Shown here piece after piece: positions 8,544-16,919 of a DNA stretch of 64,000 nt (within the stretch, counting starts at the first letter, position 1; every line of letters begins with the position of its first letter). Position numbers and translations under genes: made by a program. The notes under the pieces are model-generated. The model was not told the origin of the DNA. It saw only the letters and a program-made list of their open reading frames with translations, and did not search any database. Origin of the DNA: Streptomyces sp. XY006 (GTDB taxonomy: Bacteria; Actinomycetota; Actinomycetes; Streptomycetales; Streptomycetaceae). The stretch lies in NCBI RefSeq assembly GCF_002237655.1, contig NZ_NOKT01000001.1, forward strand, positions 434,001 through 498,000, written 5' to 3'.

Positions 8544-9163
8544 CGCGCACCTCCGCCTGCCCGGTCCGCCTCCGTCACGGGGCGGTACATGGTCGTCACG
8601 GCGCCGAAGCCCATCAAGCGGCGCAGGTAGGGCGTCTGTTCGGTGTGCTGTGCCAGGAAGCCGTGCCGTTCGTACAGGGCGCGGGCGCGGGGGTTGGTGT
8701 CGATGACGTCCAGACGGATACGCCGGCAGCCGTTCTCCGCCGCGATGGCGGCGACCTCCTTGAGCAGCAGGCTGCCGATCCCGCCGCCCCGGTGGTGCGC
8801 GTCCACGGCGATGCCGTCCATGACGAGTTCACCCTTCCGAGGAGTGCGCTCGAACAGAGCGAGGACCGCCAGCCGGGGCAGGCCGCGGAAGAGGCCGTAG
8901 GTGGACAGGACGTCCCGCACGGTGCCGCCGGTAAGTGCGCGCCCGCCGAGCTGGTAGCCCGCCACGCCGACCACCGCACCGTCGACGAGGGCGGTCACGC
9001 CTCGGTCGTGGTGCACATGCGCGGCGATGAAGTCCCGCCCTGTGTCAGGTGGGTTGAGGGCGGGGCCGAGTTTGCGTCCGAAGGCGTCCCAGTACAACGC
9101 GGCCACCTCCTGCTCGCTCCCCGCGGGCACACCGCGTCGGCACGTCACGGCCTCGATGTTCAC
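8540..9163 (-). CDS. GNAT family N-acetyltransferase
   Basis: A 207-residue GNAT enzyme. The acetyl-CoA pyrophosphate-binding motif A is visible as VDAHHRGGGIGSLLLKEV (about residues 115-132), and the later NPRARALYERHGF motif is typical. The start was chosen as GTG at 9163 because AGGAGG lies 5 bp upstream; a longer frame beginning at 9206 is possible but has no such site. It is co-transcribed with the PaaX-like regulator through a 4-bp overlap. The substrate amine is unknown. Confidence 0.87.
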   Translation of the reverse strand: MNIEAVTCRRGVPAGSEQEVAALYWDAFGRKLGPALNPPDTGRDFIAAHVHHDRGVTALVDGAVVGVAGYQLGGRALTGGTVRDVLSTYGLFRGLPRLAVLALFERTPRKGELVMDGIAVDAHHRGGGIGSLLLKEVAAIAAENGCRRIRLDVIDTNPRARALYERHGFLAQHTEQTPYLRRLMGFGAVTTMYRPVTEADRAGGGAR

Positions 9164-9194
9164 GTGTTCCTCCTGTCCGTCCTGCTCCCTTGCG

Positions 9195-9245
9195 CTATCG
9201 ACCATAGTACGTTCATTCTCATAACGAGCGTTCTGTAATCGATAG
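9195..9245. promoter_or_regulatory. Divergent promoter region with nested inverted repeats
   Basis: The AT-richer gap between the GNAT/PaaX operon and the hydrolase gene has outer arms CTATCG (9195-9200) and CGATAG (9240-9245) and an inner AACG-AG-CGTT palindrome. A TACTAT sequence on the minus strand suits a -10 element for the GNAT operon. PaaX is the obvious candidate binder, but this is inference from position. Confidence 0.45.
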
Positions 9246-9259
9246 ATTCGGGCGAGCCG

Positions 9260-10330
9260 GTGCTGGGACGACGGGGGAGAGCCCGCGTGGGGCGGGGACG
9301 GCGGCGCCTGCTGTGGACGCTGGTGGGCGTCCTGCTGGTGGCGGGCGGACTCGGCGGGATCGTGGTGTGGCAGAACACGTACGCCCTGAGGGAGGAGCGC
9401 GTGGTGATGCTGCACCAAGGTCAACGGCTGGAGGGCGTGCTGGCCCTCCCGCCGGCAGGCGACGGGCCGTTCGGGCTGGTGGTCTTCGTGCACGGGGACG
9501 GGCCCGTCGACGCGACCCACGACACCTTCTACCGGCCCCTGTGGGAGTCGTTCGCGCGGGCGGGTTACGCCTCACTGTCCTTCAGCAAACCGGGCGTCGG
9601 GGGATCGGAGGGCGACTGGCTCGCACAGAGCATGGACGACCGCGCCGCGGAAACCCTCGCCGCGGTCGCCTGGGCCCGCGACCGCCCCGGCATCGACGGC
9701 CGTCGTATCGGACTCTGGGGAGCGAGTCAGGCCGGCTGGGTCCTGCCGAAGGTGGCAGCGGAAGACCGGCGGCTGCAGTTCGTCATCGCCGTGTCCCCGG
9801 CCGTCAACTGGCTGCGGCAGGGCCGCTACCACCTCCTCGGCGAACTCCGCCGGGAAGGCGCCGACCAGCGGCACGTCGACGAGGCGCTGCGCCGCCGCGA
9901 AACGACGCTGCGCCTGCTGCGGCAGCGCGCCTCCTACGAGGAGTACCGCGCGGCGGTCGGTGACACAGGTGACGCCGGTGACATCACGCCCGCCCGGTGG
10001 CGGTTCATCTCGAAGAACCACACCGCGGACGCCGTCGCCGACCTGCGGGCCATGAGGAACACCCCCGTCCTGCTCGTCCTGGCCGGACACGATGTGAACG
10101 TCGACGTCGCGGAGACGGAGGCCGTGTACCGCTCGATCCTTCCCGCCTCGACCCTCACCGTCGAGCACTACCCCGACGCCACGCACTCCCTGGTGGACCA
10201 CCACACCGAGCGCTCACGACTGCGCCTGACCGCGACCGCCGTTCTCGCACCACGGAAGTTGTACGCGGCGGGGTTCCTGGACCGTCAGGCCCATTTCCTA
10301 CGGCAGACCGGCAGGGGCCCTGTCGGCTGA
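9260..10330 (+). CDS. Membrane-anchored alpha/beta hydrolase
   Basis: A 356-residue protein with a basic N-terminus followed by one transmembrane helix (about residues 17-38, LLWTLVGVLLVAGGLGGIVVW), so the hydrolase domain should face the cell exterior. The catalytic set is recognisable: oxyanion segment VVFVHGDGP, nucleophile elbow GASQAG (Ser near residue 156), Asp in LAGHDVNVD and His in DATHSL. The fold matches dienelactone-hydrolase/peptidase-like esterases. GTG 9260 starts the signal-anchor; no clear Shine-Dalgarno is seen. The substrate is unknown. It is divergent from the GNAT-PaaX operon. Confidence 0.82.
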   Translation: MLGRRGRARVGRGRRRLLWTLVGVLLVAGGLGGIVVWQNTYALREERVVMLHQGQRLEGVLALPPAGDGPFGLVVFVHGDGPVDATHDTFYRPLWESFARAGYASLSFSKPGVGGSEGDWLAQSMDDRAAETLAAVAWARDRPGIDGRRIGLWGASQAGWVLPKVAAEDRRLQFVIAVSPAVNWLRQGRYHLLGELRREGADQRHVDEALRRRETTLRLLRQRASYEEYRAAVGDTGDAGDITPARWRFISKNHTADAVADLRAMRNTPVLLVLAGHDVNVDVAETEAVYRSILPASTLTVEHYPDATHSLVDHHTERSRLRLTATAVLAPRKLYAAGFLDRQAHFLRQTGRGPVG

Positions 10331-10418
10331 GGTCTTCTCCCACGCATCGCCCCTGCCCAGAGTCGCGGTGCGGTCGGAGGCGTGCTGTGCTGGGAGTGTA
10401 CGCAGGGGAGTTCATCCG

Positions 10419-11255
10419 ATGCGCCCTCTCAGGACTTCCGCCTCCCGGCCCGTCCGGCCGCCCGCGCCGACGGGAACGGGCGGAGGACTGTTGCCGGCGC
10501 GGGACCTCGCCGTCGCGTGGTCGCTGGTCGTCCTGATCGCCGTGCCCGCATGGGTGCTCACCGTCGGGCAGGCCCGGGACATGGGAGTCGAGCCCGGCAC
10601 GATGGGGATGGCGCTGCCGCTGTTCCTGGTGCTGTGGGTGACCATGATGGCGGCCATGATGCTGCCGTCCATGGCGCCGGTGGCCCTCACCTGGGCACGG
10701 GGCATCCAGCGGCGGTCGTCGGGATGGAGGCGCACGGCGCGGACCGTGGAGTTCGCGGGCGGATACCTGCTCGTGTGGACCGCCTTCGGGCTGCTCGTCT
10801 ACGCGGCCCTGGCCGTCACCGGCGACCTGGTGAGTGATCACCCGACGGCGGGGCGCTGGATCGGATCGGCGGCGTTCCTGCTGGCGGGGCTCTACCAGCT
10901 GGGCCCCCTCAAGAACGTCTGCCTGCGGCACTGCCGCGACCCCATGGGCCAGCTCGTGCACTACGCCGGGTTCCGGCAACCGGCCCGTGACCTGCGGGTG
11001 GGCGTCCACCACGGGGCCTACTGCGTCGGCTGCTGCGCCGGGCTGATGGTCGTACTCGTCCCGCTCGGGGTGATGAACGTGGCGGCCATGGCCGGACTGG
11101 CCGTGGTGATCTTCGTGGAGAAGCTCTGGGCCAGGGGTCCGCTGCTGTCCAGAGTGGTGGGCGTCGTCTTCCTCGTCCTGGCCGTGCTCGCGCTGTTCCA
11201 CGACGGGCTGCTGCCCGGGCTGCAGGAACCGGCGCCCGCGATGGACGGCATGTGA
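10419..11255 (+). CDS. DUF2182 membrane protein (predicted metal-binding)
   Basis: A 278-residue integral membrane protein with about six hydrophobic segments. It carries the DUF2182 hallmarks: WVTMMAAMMLPSM in the second helix, PLKNVCLRHCRDP in a loop, and HHGAYCVGCCAGLM before the fifth helix. The Met/Cys/His-rich motifs suggest metal handling. ATG 10419 was chosen for the GGGGAG site 9 bp upstream. The next gene encodes a DUF1326 protein; these two families are frequently encoded side by side, implying a shared process that remains unassigned. Confidence 0.85.
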   Translation: MRPLRTSASRPVRPPAPTGTGGGLLPARDLAVAWSLVVLIAVPAWVLTVGQARDMGVEPGTMGMALPLFLVLWVTMMAAMMLPSMAPVALTWARGIQRRSSGWRRTARTVEFAGGYLLVWTAFGLLVYAALAVTGDLVSDHPTAGRWIGSAAFLLAGLYQLGPLKNVCLRHCRDPMGQLVHYAGFRQPARDLRVGVHHGAYCVGCCAGLMVVLVPLGVMNVAAMAGLAVVIFVEKLWARGPLLSRVVGVVFLVLAVLALFHDGLLPGLQEPAPAMDGM

Positions 11256-11369
11256 GCCGCTGCGGCAAGCTGGAAGGGACAGACCGCCTCGCGATCCGCG
11301 TGCGGGCTCGGGACGTGCGGTCCTGCCACTGCGGAGAAGCTCCCTCGGGCTCGATGGGAGGGGAGCGAG

Positions 11370-12026
11370 ATGACGGAACAACTCGGCACCGCTACCCGCT
11401 GGCATCTGGCCGGCGACTGGTTCGACGTGTGCAAGTGCGCCATACCGTGCCCCTGCACGTTCGCGCAGCCTCCGACGTACGGCGACTGTGAAGGCGTACT
11501 GGTCTGGCACATCCGTGAGGGCAACTACGGCGACGTACGGCTCGATGGTCTCAATGTCCTGATGCTGGGTGCCTTCACGGGCAACGTGTGGGCCGGTGAG
11601 CACAGCGACGCCTACGCCGCGGTCTTCCTCGACGAACGTGCCGACGACCGGCAGCGCGCCGCGCTGGGGACGGTTTTCGGAGGTGAGGCGGGCGGCTGGC
11701 CGGCGCGGTTCGGGGAGATGCTCAGGCCCGAGATGCGCGGCATGGACATCGCACCGATCCGCGTGGAGATCGACGAGGACCTCGCCACCTGGCGAGCCGA
11801 GATTCCCGGCCGCGTCACGGCCCACGCCGAGGCGCTCACCGGCCCGACGACTCCGGAAGGCGCACGCGTCCAGGTGCACAACGCGCCGGGCGCCGAGGTC
11901 GGATCCGGCCAGGTCGCCACCTGGGGCCGGGCCACCGCCGACCGCGCCGACGCGTTCGGCTTCTCCTGGGACCGCTCGGGAAAGTCGAGCAAGCACTTCC
12001 CCTTCGACTGGACGGGGCCCGACTGA
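11370..12026 (+). CDS. DUF1326 domain-containing protein
   Basis: A 218-residue soluble protein of the DUF1326 family. The N-terminal WHLAGDWFDVCKCAIPCPCTFAQPP contains four cysteines in a C-x-C-x4-C-x-C pattern (residues 21-29), suggesting a metal or disulfide site. The rest is a predicted alpha/beta domain. GGGGAGCGAG precedes the ATG. It is partnered with the DUF2182 membrane protein just upstream. The role is unknown; the cysteine cluster and the Met/Cys-rich partner make metal homeostasis a reasonable but unproven guess. Confidence 0.85.
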   Translation: MTEQLGTATRWHLAGDWFDVCKCAIPCPCTFAQPPTYGDCEGVLVWHIREGNYGDVRLDGLNVLMLGAFTGNVWAGEHSDAYAAVFLDERADDRQRAALGTVFGGEAGGWPARFGEMLRPEMRGMDIAPIRVEIDEDLATWRAEIPGRVTAHAEALTGPTTPEGARVQVHNAPGAEVGSGQVATWGRATADRADAFGFSWDRSGKSSKHFPFDWTGPD

Positions 12027-12037
12027 CGCGGACGCAC

Positions 12038-12113
12038 ACGCGCTGCCCCCGGCCCACGCGCTGCCCCCGGCCCACGCGCTGCCCCCCCCCGGCCCACGGG
12101 CTGCCCCCGCGCC
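12038..12113. repeat. Degenerate ~18-bp tandem repeat
   Basis: Three to four copies of an 18-bp unit (ACGCGCTGCCCCCGGCCC) follow the DUF1326 stop. The first two are perfect, the third is expanded by extra C residues and the last is diverged. It is probably a slippage-prone spacer and could form G/C structures in RNA. Confidence 0.75.
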
Positions 12114-12221
12114 CTATCAGGCTCACCGGCCGTGCGGGTCGCAAAGCGCGAAACAGAGCCGGGCGCGGCCGGTGACCGGCCATGCTGCTGCCGGTGACAA
12201 GAGCCCGGGGGCGGGGGGAAC

Positions 12222-13400
12222 GTGCAATCGATGCTGGTGGGGGCCGTACTTCTGGTGTGTCTGAGCACGCCGCTGGTCGGAGGGATGCAGGCGCCGCGGC
12301 TGCGCTCGAAGCGGCAGACTCCCGAGTTCTGCGCGGGGGCGCCGCCGGCGGTGGCGCTCGGCTCGTGGGCGCTGTGGGTGCTGATGTCCGTCGCGGTCCG
12401 CGTCGGCTTCACCGGCACCCGGAACACCTGGGTGTGCGTGGCGCTGTTCGCAGGGTGTGTGCTGGTCGTCCGGCCGATGGTCCGCATGGTGGCGCCCGCG
12501 CGGCTCAAGGAGAACCGGCTGGTGGTCGCGGCGCGGGCCGTGGGTGTGTGCTGCGTGGCGGCGGCCGTCATGGCACCGCTGGAGGTCCCGGTCACCGAGC
12601 ATCCGGTGGCCGGGGTGGTCATGATCTACGCGGTGACCGCCGCCGCGCTGGGTCTGATACGGGTCGTGGACCACGGCTACTTCCCGCTGGTCCTGCTGTG
12701 CACCGCGCTGTGGAAGGCGCTAATGGCAGGCCTGACCGGCTACTGGATCCGGCACGAAGGAGGCAGCCTCACCCCCGACCCGGACACCGCCACGGCCGGG
12801 ACGCTGCTGCTCGCCGTCCTGTGGTGGGCGCTGGCCGGGCTGGCGGCCGGCTGCGCGCTGGCCGCGACGGCCCGGCTCGTGCCCTGGCTCAGGACCGGGC
12901 CGCCGGCCCGTCCCGTGCCTCCCGGTGTGACGTCCTGGCCACCGGCCGTGGGCGACGTGTGGATGGCCGAGCTCACGCACGAGGACAACACCTACAAGGA
13001 ACGTCCGGTGATCGTCCTGGAGCACGCCCCGGGCTTCGTCCGCGTGCTCGGCATCACGAGCGTCGACAAGTCCAACCGGTCGCGCGGCTACATGAAGCTC
13101 CGCCTGGCCGAGTGGAAGGGCGTGCTGACCAAGGACGGCTGGCTGAACCTGGAGATCGCGCACATCCCGTACTGCGACTTCCTCTGGCGGCGCGGGGAGT
13201 GCCCGGACCGGGTGTGGGACGTGCTGTGCAAGAAGGCCGTCGTGCGGGAGCGGTCCACGCAGGCGGGTCCGGCACCGGGGTTCACCTTCCGGCACCGCCT
13301 GCGGTCGGCGATGAACAAGCACGTCGGGCGTGACGCGCGCACGGTCGGCGCCGGTGCCGGCAGCAGGGCGCGCCGGGTGTGGACACGCGAGCGGGTCTGA
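12222..13400 (+). CDS. Multi-pass membrane protein with C-terminal PemK/MazF-like domain
   Basis: A 392-residue protein. Roughly residues 1-225 hold five to six hydrophobic helices. From about residue 240 a cytoplasmic domain reads VGDVWMAELTHEDNTYKERPVIVLEHAPGFVRVLGITS, which follows the PemK/MazF pattern (GDVW..., RPVIVL..., ITS). MazF-type toxins cleave RNA, but here there is no adjacent antitoxin and the domain is membrane-tethered, so an RNase function is not implied. The start could be GTG 12222 or ATG 12231. It is located just upstream of the EACC1-caspase pair, 173 bp away; a functional link is speculative. Confidence 0.7.
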   Translation: MQSMLVGAVLLVCLSTPLVGGMQAPRLRSKRQTPEFCAGAPPAVALGSWALWVLMSVAVRVGFTGTRNTWVCVALFAGCVLVVRPMVRMVAPARLKENRLVVAARAVGVCCVAAAVMAPLEVPVTEHPVAGVVMIYAVTAAALGLIRVVDHGYFPLVLLCTALWKALMAGLTGYWIRHEGGSLTPDPDTATAGTLLLAVLWWALAGLAAGCALAATARLVPWLRTGPPARPVPPGVTSWPPAVGDVWMAELTHEDNTYKERPVIVLEHAPGFVRVLGITSVDKSNRSRGYMKLRLAEWKGVLTKDGWLNLEIAHIPYCDFLWRRGECPDRVWDVLCKKAVVRERSTQAGPAPGFTFRHRLRSAMNKHVGRDARTVGAGAGSRARRVWTRERV

Positions 13401-13442
13401 GCCGGACCGCCGCCGGTTGAACGGGCAACCTCAATGTTGAAC

Positions 13443-13511
13443 CGTCATCTTCATTCTCCCGTGGGCGACTTGCCACACCACTGTGAGCAGCAGAAACTGA
13501 AGATGATGACG
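13443..13511. promoter_or_regulatory. Long-spaced inverted repeat upstream of EACC1-caspase pair
   Basis: Left arm CGTCATCTTCA (13443-13453) faces right arm TGAAGATGATGACG (13498-13511), pairing with a 3-nt bulge over a 44-bp spacer, in the only non-coding gap before the conflict module. It could be an operator or 5'-leader structure. Confidence 0.35.
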
Positions 13512-13573
13512 TGGAGCCCACCACCACTGCGACTCTGCGCCGCCCCGAGAAGCACGAACGAAGGGGCTGACCG

Positions 13574-13966
13574 GTGGAGAACACGCTGCGCATCCTCCTC
13601 ACGGAACAGGACGCGGAAGCCGAACGCGTCGCCGAACTGACCGGCTACCTGCGTGAGGAACTGCTCGACCTCGACGTGGCCGACGTCGCGGCCGTGCCCG
13701 GTGGGCCGGTGCCACCCGGAGCGCGTGCCGTGGACGTCGCCCAGATCGGTGCCCTGATGGTGACCCTGGGCAGCTCGGCAACGGCCCTGAACCAGGTGGT
13801 GACCGTGATCCGGTCGTGGCTCGGACGTCACCATGACACACACCCGTCCCTGCACCTGCAGATGGGCGACGACGTCCTGGAGATCTCCGAGGCGAGCGAC
13901 GAGCAGGTCGCGGAAGCCTTCAAGATCTTCGTCCAGCGCCACTCCCCGGCCGGAGCCGAGCCATGA
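13574..13966 (+). CDS. Effector-associated constant component EACC1-like protein
   Basis: A 130-residue protein matching the EACC1 pattern: an N-terminal beta-rich segment (LRILLTEQDAEAERVAELTGYLREELLDLDVADV), a central helix with GSSATALNQVVTVIRSWLGR, and a C-terminal segment ending around LEISEASDEQVAEAFKIFV. EACC1 is a small constant partner found beside variable effectors (caspases, trypsins, NTPases) in predicted actinobacterial conflict systems. GTG 13574 starts the conserved region behind GAAGGGG. The stop overlaps the ATG of the caspase gene (ATGA), so the two are coupled, supporting a functional pair. Confidence 0.82.
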   Translation: MENTLRILLTEQDAEAERVAELTGYLREELLDLDVADVAAVPGGPVPPGARAVDVAQIGALMVTLGSSATALNQVVTVIRSWLGRHHDTHPSLHLQMGDDVLEISEASDEQVAEAFKIFVQRHSPAGAEP

Positions 13967-15795
13967 CGGACAGCAGACACGCGCTGATCATCGCCAACGA
14001 CCGCTACACCGACCAGGGGCTCAAGAAGCTCAACGCGCCCCTCCAGGACGCCGCGTCCCTGGAGAGGGTGCTGCACGATCCGCAGATCGGCGACTTCGAG
14101 GTGGAGGTCGTGCACAACGCCTCGGCCGACCTCATGCGCCGACGCATCCAGGGCTTCTTCAAGGACCGCGACCGCGCCGACACCCTCCTGCTGCACTTCT
14201 CCTGCCACGGCCTCAAGAGCGAGTCGGGCGAACTGTACTTCGCCGCGAGCGACACCGAGCCCCCGCTGCTGGCCGCCACCGCCGTCCCGTCCCAGTTCGT
14301 CCGCAGCTGCATGTCCACCACCCGGGCCGGCCGCACCGTGCTCTTCCTCGACTGCTGCTACGGCGGCGCCTTCTCCAAGGGATCGACGTCCGTGCGTGCT
14401 TCCGGAGACGTCAACGTCCTCGCCTCGTTCGCCGAGGACGAGCCGGTGACCGGGCGGGGCTGGGCCGTCATCACCGCCTCCGACTCCATGGAGTACGCCT
14501 TCGAAGGCAGCCAACTCGCCGAGGACTCCGGTGCGCGGCCTTCGGTGTTCACCCACGCCGTGGTCGAAGGCCTGGAGACCGGCGATGCCGACCTCGACGC
14601 CGACGGCAACATCTCCCTGGACGACCTGTACGACTACATCTACCGGCACGTACGCGATCAGAACCCGCATCAGACCCCCAAGAAGGCCGCCGAACTGCAC
14701 GGGGAGCTGTATCTGGCCCACAGCCGGCGCGGCCGCATCAAGATCGCCGCCGTTCCGTCGCCGCCCTCCCTGCGGACCGCCCTCCAGAGCGACGACATCC
14801 TCACCCGGCAGCGGGCCGTGCTCGTCCTGAACAAGCGACTCCAGGACGTCAAACTGCCCGTGGCGGAAGGCGCGCGTCAGCACCTGGAAGAGGTCGCGAG
14901 CAAGGACATCCACGAGATCGCCGTCCTGGCATCGGACGCCTTGAGCGAGATCCATCTGTCGCCCTCCCCGGACTACCTGGACTTCGGCCGCGTCGAGAGG
15001 AACTCCACTCCGCAGAAGCGGTCCGTGACCATGCAGGGCCCACCGCTGGCCCGCCACTGCGTGGCCCAGCCCACCGAGTCCTGGCTGCGCGTGGATCCGA
15101 CGCGCAGCGGCCTGGAGGTCCACATCGACACCGCCACCGAGGGGCAGCTGTCCGGCGACATCGCCCTGAAAGGGGTCGCCGACGAGACGGTGATCCACGT
15201 GGAGGCGGTCGTGGCCGCGGCCCACGAGCCGGATCACGCCGAGCCCGCACCAGGTCCCTCGAACGAGTCGGCACAAGCCCACGCACCGCGCCGAGACCGG
15301 GACACGGTGGTCATCGGGACAACGCCCACTCCGCCACCGCCACCGCCACCGCGCCCGCCCGGGAGGCCGCCTGTGCCCCAGCGCAACCGGCAAAAGACGC
15401 AGCGGCCCACGGCGTCCGGACGCGCGCCCACCCTGGCCGGGGCCGCCTTGACGCTCGCCGTCACGGCGTTGGCCATGCTCGCCATGACCATCCAGAGGGC
15501 GGTCGCGGCCATCACGGAACGCAGCGAGGCAGGAGTCGGCGGCGAGATAGAGAACAACATCCGCGAGCAAGGAGCCCTCACACCGCTCATCGTGTGCCTC
15601 ATCACCGCCGCTGCTGCCCTGATCGTCGGCGCCTTCGCCCAGCACGATCTGGCGGCACAGCGCGAGCGCTACACACGGAAGGCGGCCGGCGGTACGCGCA
15701 CGCTCCTCTCCATCACGAAGGGCTTGGCCATACCGGCACTGATCCTGGCCGTCCTCGCCGGCATCACGTACCTGGCGGGTAGTCCCTCCTGGTAG
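13963..15795 (+). CDS. Caspase-fold protease (peptidase C14) with C-terminal membrane segments
   Basis: A 610-residue protein. The N-terminal caspase domain (about 1-240) has the catalytic His in LLLHFSCHG (His82) and Cys in LFLDCCYGG (Cys132). Next comes a helical stretch of HEAT-like character (about 265-325), then a beta-sandwich-like segment (PDYLDFGRVERNS...WLRVDP, about 335-410). A Pro-rich linker (about 440-475) leads to three hydrophobic helices at the C-terminus. The protease would sit on the cytoplasmic face. Together with EACC1 it has the form of a conflict-system effector, which may act by proteolysis and cell suicide on an unknown trigger; no NTPase sensor gene is adjacent. Confidence 0.87.
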   Translation: MTDSRHALIIANDRYTDQGLKKLNAPLQDAASLERVLHDPQIGDFEVEVVHNASADLMRRRIQGFFKDRDRADTLLLHFSCHGLKSESGELYFAASDTEPPLLAATAVPSQFVRSCMSTTRAGRTVLFLDCCYGGAFSKGSTSVRASGDVNVLASFAEDEPVTGRGWAVITASDSMEYAFEGSQLAEDSGARPSVFTHAVVEGLETGDADLDADGNISLDDLYDYIYRHVRDQNPHQTPKKAAELHGELYLAHSRRGRIKIAAVPSPPSLRTALQSDDILTRQRAVLVLNKRLQDVKLPVAEGARQHLEEVASKDIHEIAVLASDALSEIHLSPSPDYLDFGRVERNSTPQKRSVTMQGPPLARHCVAQPTESWLRVDPTRSGLEVHIDTATEGQLSGDIALKGVADETVIHVEAVVAAAHEPDHAEPAPGPSNESAQAHAPRRDRDTVVIGTTPTPPPPPPPRPPGRPPVPQRNRQKTQRPTASGRAPTLAGAALTLAVTALAMLAMTIQRAVAAITERSEAGVGGEIENNIREQGALTPLIVCLITAAAALIVGAFAQHDLAAQRERYTRKAAGGTRTLLSITKGLAIPALILAVLAGITYLAGSPSW

Positions 15796-15819
15796 GCCTC
15801 GTCAGCTCCGCCCGAGGCC
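15795..15819. terminator. Hairpin between convergent caspase and phosphotransferase genes
   Basis: GGCCTCG and CGAGGCC arms (7 bp, perfect) around an 11-bp loop begin at the caspase stop codon. It lies between two convergent genes, so it may act in both directions. Confidence 0.45.
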
Positions 15820-15844
15820 GTGGTTGCTGGTCGCCCCGCCCCTG

Positions 15845-16744
15845 TCAGCCGAGGAGGGCCTGGGTGATCTGCCGGGTCGTCTGCGCGGCGACCCGGGGGT
15901 CGACGGCGGCGTACGTGGTGTATGCGTTCAGGCCGGTGGCCAGGGCCCAGCCGCGGCCTCGCAGCCAGGTGGCGTCGTCCACGCCGAGCGCGTCGCGGAA
16001 GGCGGCTCGGCTGGTTGCCGACATCAGGGTGAAGGCGATCATCAGGTCGCGGGCCGGGTCGCCTCTGCCGAGCTCGCCGAAGTCGATGACGGCGCTGAGA
16101 CGGCCGTCGCAGGTCAGCAGGTTGCCGGTGTGGAAGTCCCCGTGGAACCACACCGGAGCGCGGTCCCAGCCGGGCACGCTCAGTGCCTCGTTCCACAGTC
16201 CGGTCATCGCTGTCGCGTCGAACACGCCGTCTACCTCGGCGATGGCGAGTCGCGTCGCCCGGTCCCGGTCGGACAGCGGCCGACCGGTGAGATCCTCCCC
16301 GGTGCTCCCCGCAGGGGTGTCCTCAGAGGCGATGCGCTCCAAGGCGACCAGGAACTCGGCCAGTTGGACCGCGGCCTCGCAGGAGTCGCCCAGCGCGTCG
16401 ACCGTCGCCACCTCGCCGTCCAGCCAGCGGGACACCGCCCACGGCCACGGATAGCCGAAGCCGGGCTCACCCACTCCCACCGGCACCGGGACGGCCAGGG
16501 GAAGGTGCGGGGCGAGTCGAGGCAACCACTCGTACTCCTTCCTGGCCTGGCCGATGGCCCCGCGATGACGCGGCAACCGGACGGACAGCTCCTCGCCCAA
16601 CCGGTGGATCACATGATCGGAGCCGGCGGGGCTGACCAACTCCAGGGCCAGCCCCGCCCACTGCGGGAACTGAGTGTCGATCAGGCGCCTGACCAGAGCC
16701 TCGTCGATCCGAGGGCGGATGTCCGCGGTTCGCCCGGCGACCAA
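15845..16744 (-). CDS. Aminoglycoside phosphotransferase (APH) family kinase
   Basis: A 299-residue APH-fold kinase. The Brenner-type catalytic loop is WFHGDFHTGNLL (about residues 195-206) and the metal-binding motif is VIDFGELGRGDPARD shortly after. The N-lobe has SVRLPRHRG for ATP contact. The family includes antibiotic kinases and many kinases of unknown small-molecule substrates, so resistance cannot be assumed. TTG 16744 is favoured as start because GGAG lies 6 bp upstream; TTG 16750 is the alternative. It is preceded on its strand by a MerR-type gene but separated from it by about 175 bp. Confidence 0.82.
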   Translation of the reverse strand: MVAGRTADIRPRIDEALVRRLIDTQFPQWAGLALELVSPAGSDHVIHRLGEELSVRLPRHRGAIGQARKEYEWLPRLAPHLPLAVPVPVGVGEPGFGYPWPWAVSRWLDGEVATVDALGDSCEAAVQLAEFLVALERIASEDTPAGSTGEDLTGRPLSDRDRATRLAIAEVDGVFDATAMTGLWNEALSVPGWDRAPVWFHGDFHTGNLLTCDGRLSAVIDFGELGRGDPARDLMIAFTLMSATSRAAFRDALGVDDATWLRGRGWALATGLNAYTTYAAVDPRVAAQTTRQITQALLG

Positions 16745-16919
16745 GAGCAACTCCCGTCATCGGCCCGCTCCGTGCGACGGGCAGTCGCAGCCATCACAGT
16801 GGCTCAGGCTGCGCCTGTCGACCGATTTTGCGAGGAACGGCCACCGCGCCGAGGCGTGCTCGCGGGAATGAGTCGATGTACGAACAGGCCGTCCCTGCGC
16901 TGCAGTCGGGTGCGCTTGA

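Noticed and set aside
10155..11996. 613-codon open frame on the minus strand across the DUF2182/DUF1326 genes
   Set aside because: It is antisense to two well-supported genes, has low-complexity Arg/Pro/Gly composition and no recognisable domain; long antisense frames are expected at this GC content.
13828..15645. 605-codon minus-strand frame opposite the caspase gene
   Set aside because: It mirrors the caspase codons, is Gly/Val/Arg-rich and has no ribosome site or family motif.
15845..16744. Antibiotic-resistance call for the APH-family kinase
   Set aside because: The fold is clear, but no known aminoglycoside-kinase subgroup signature was recognised and it is remote from the biosynthetic cluster.
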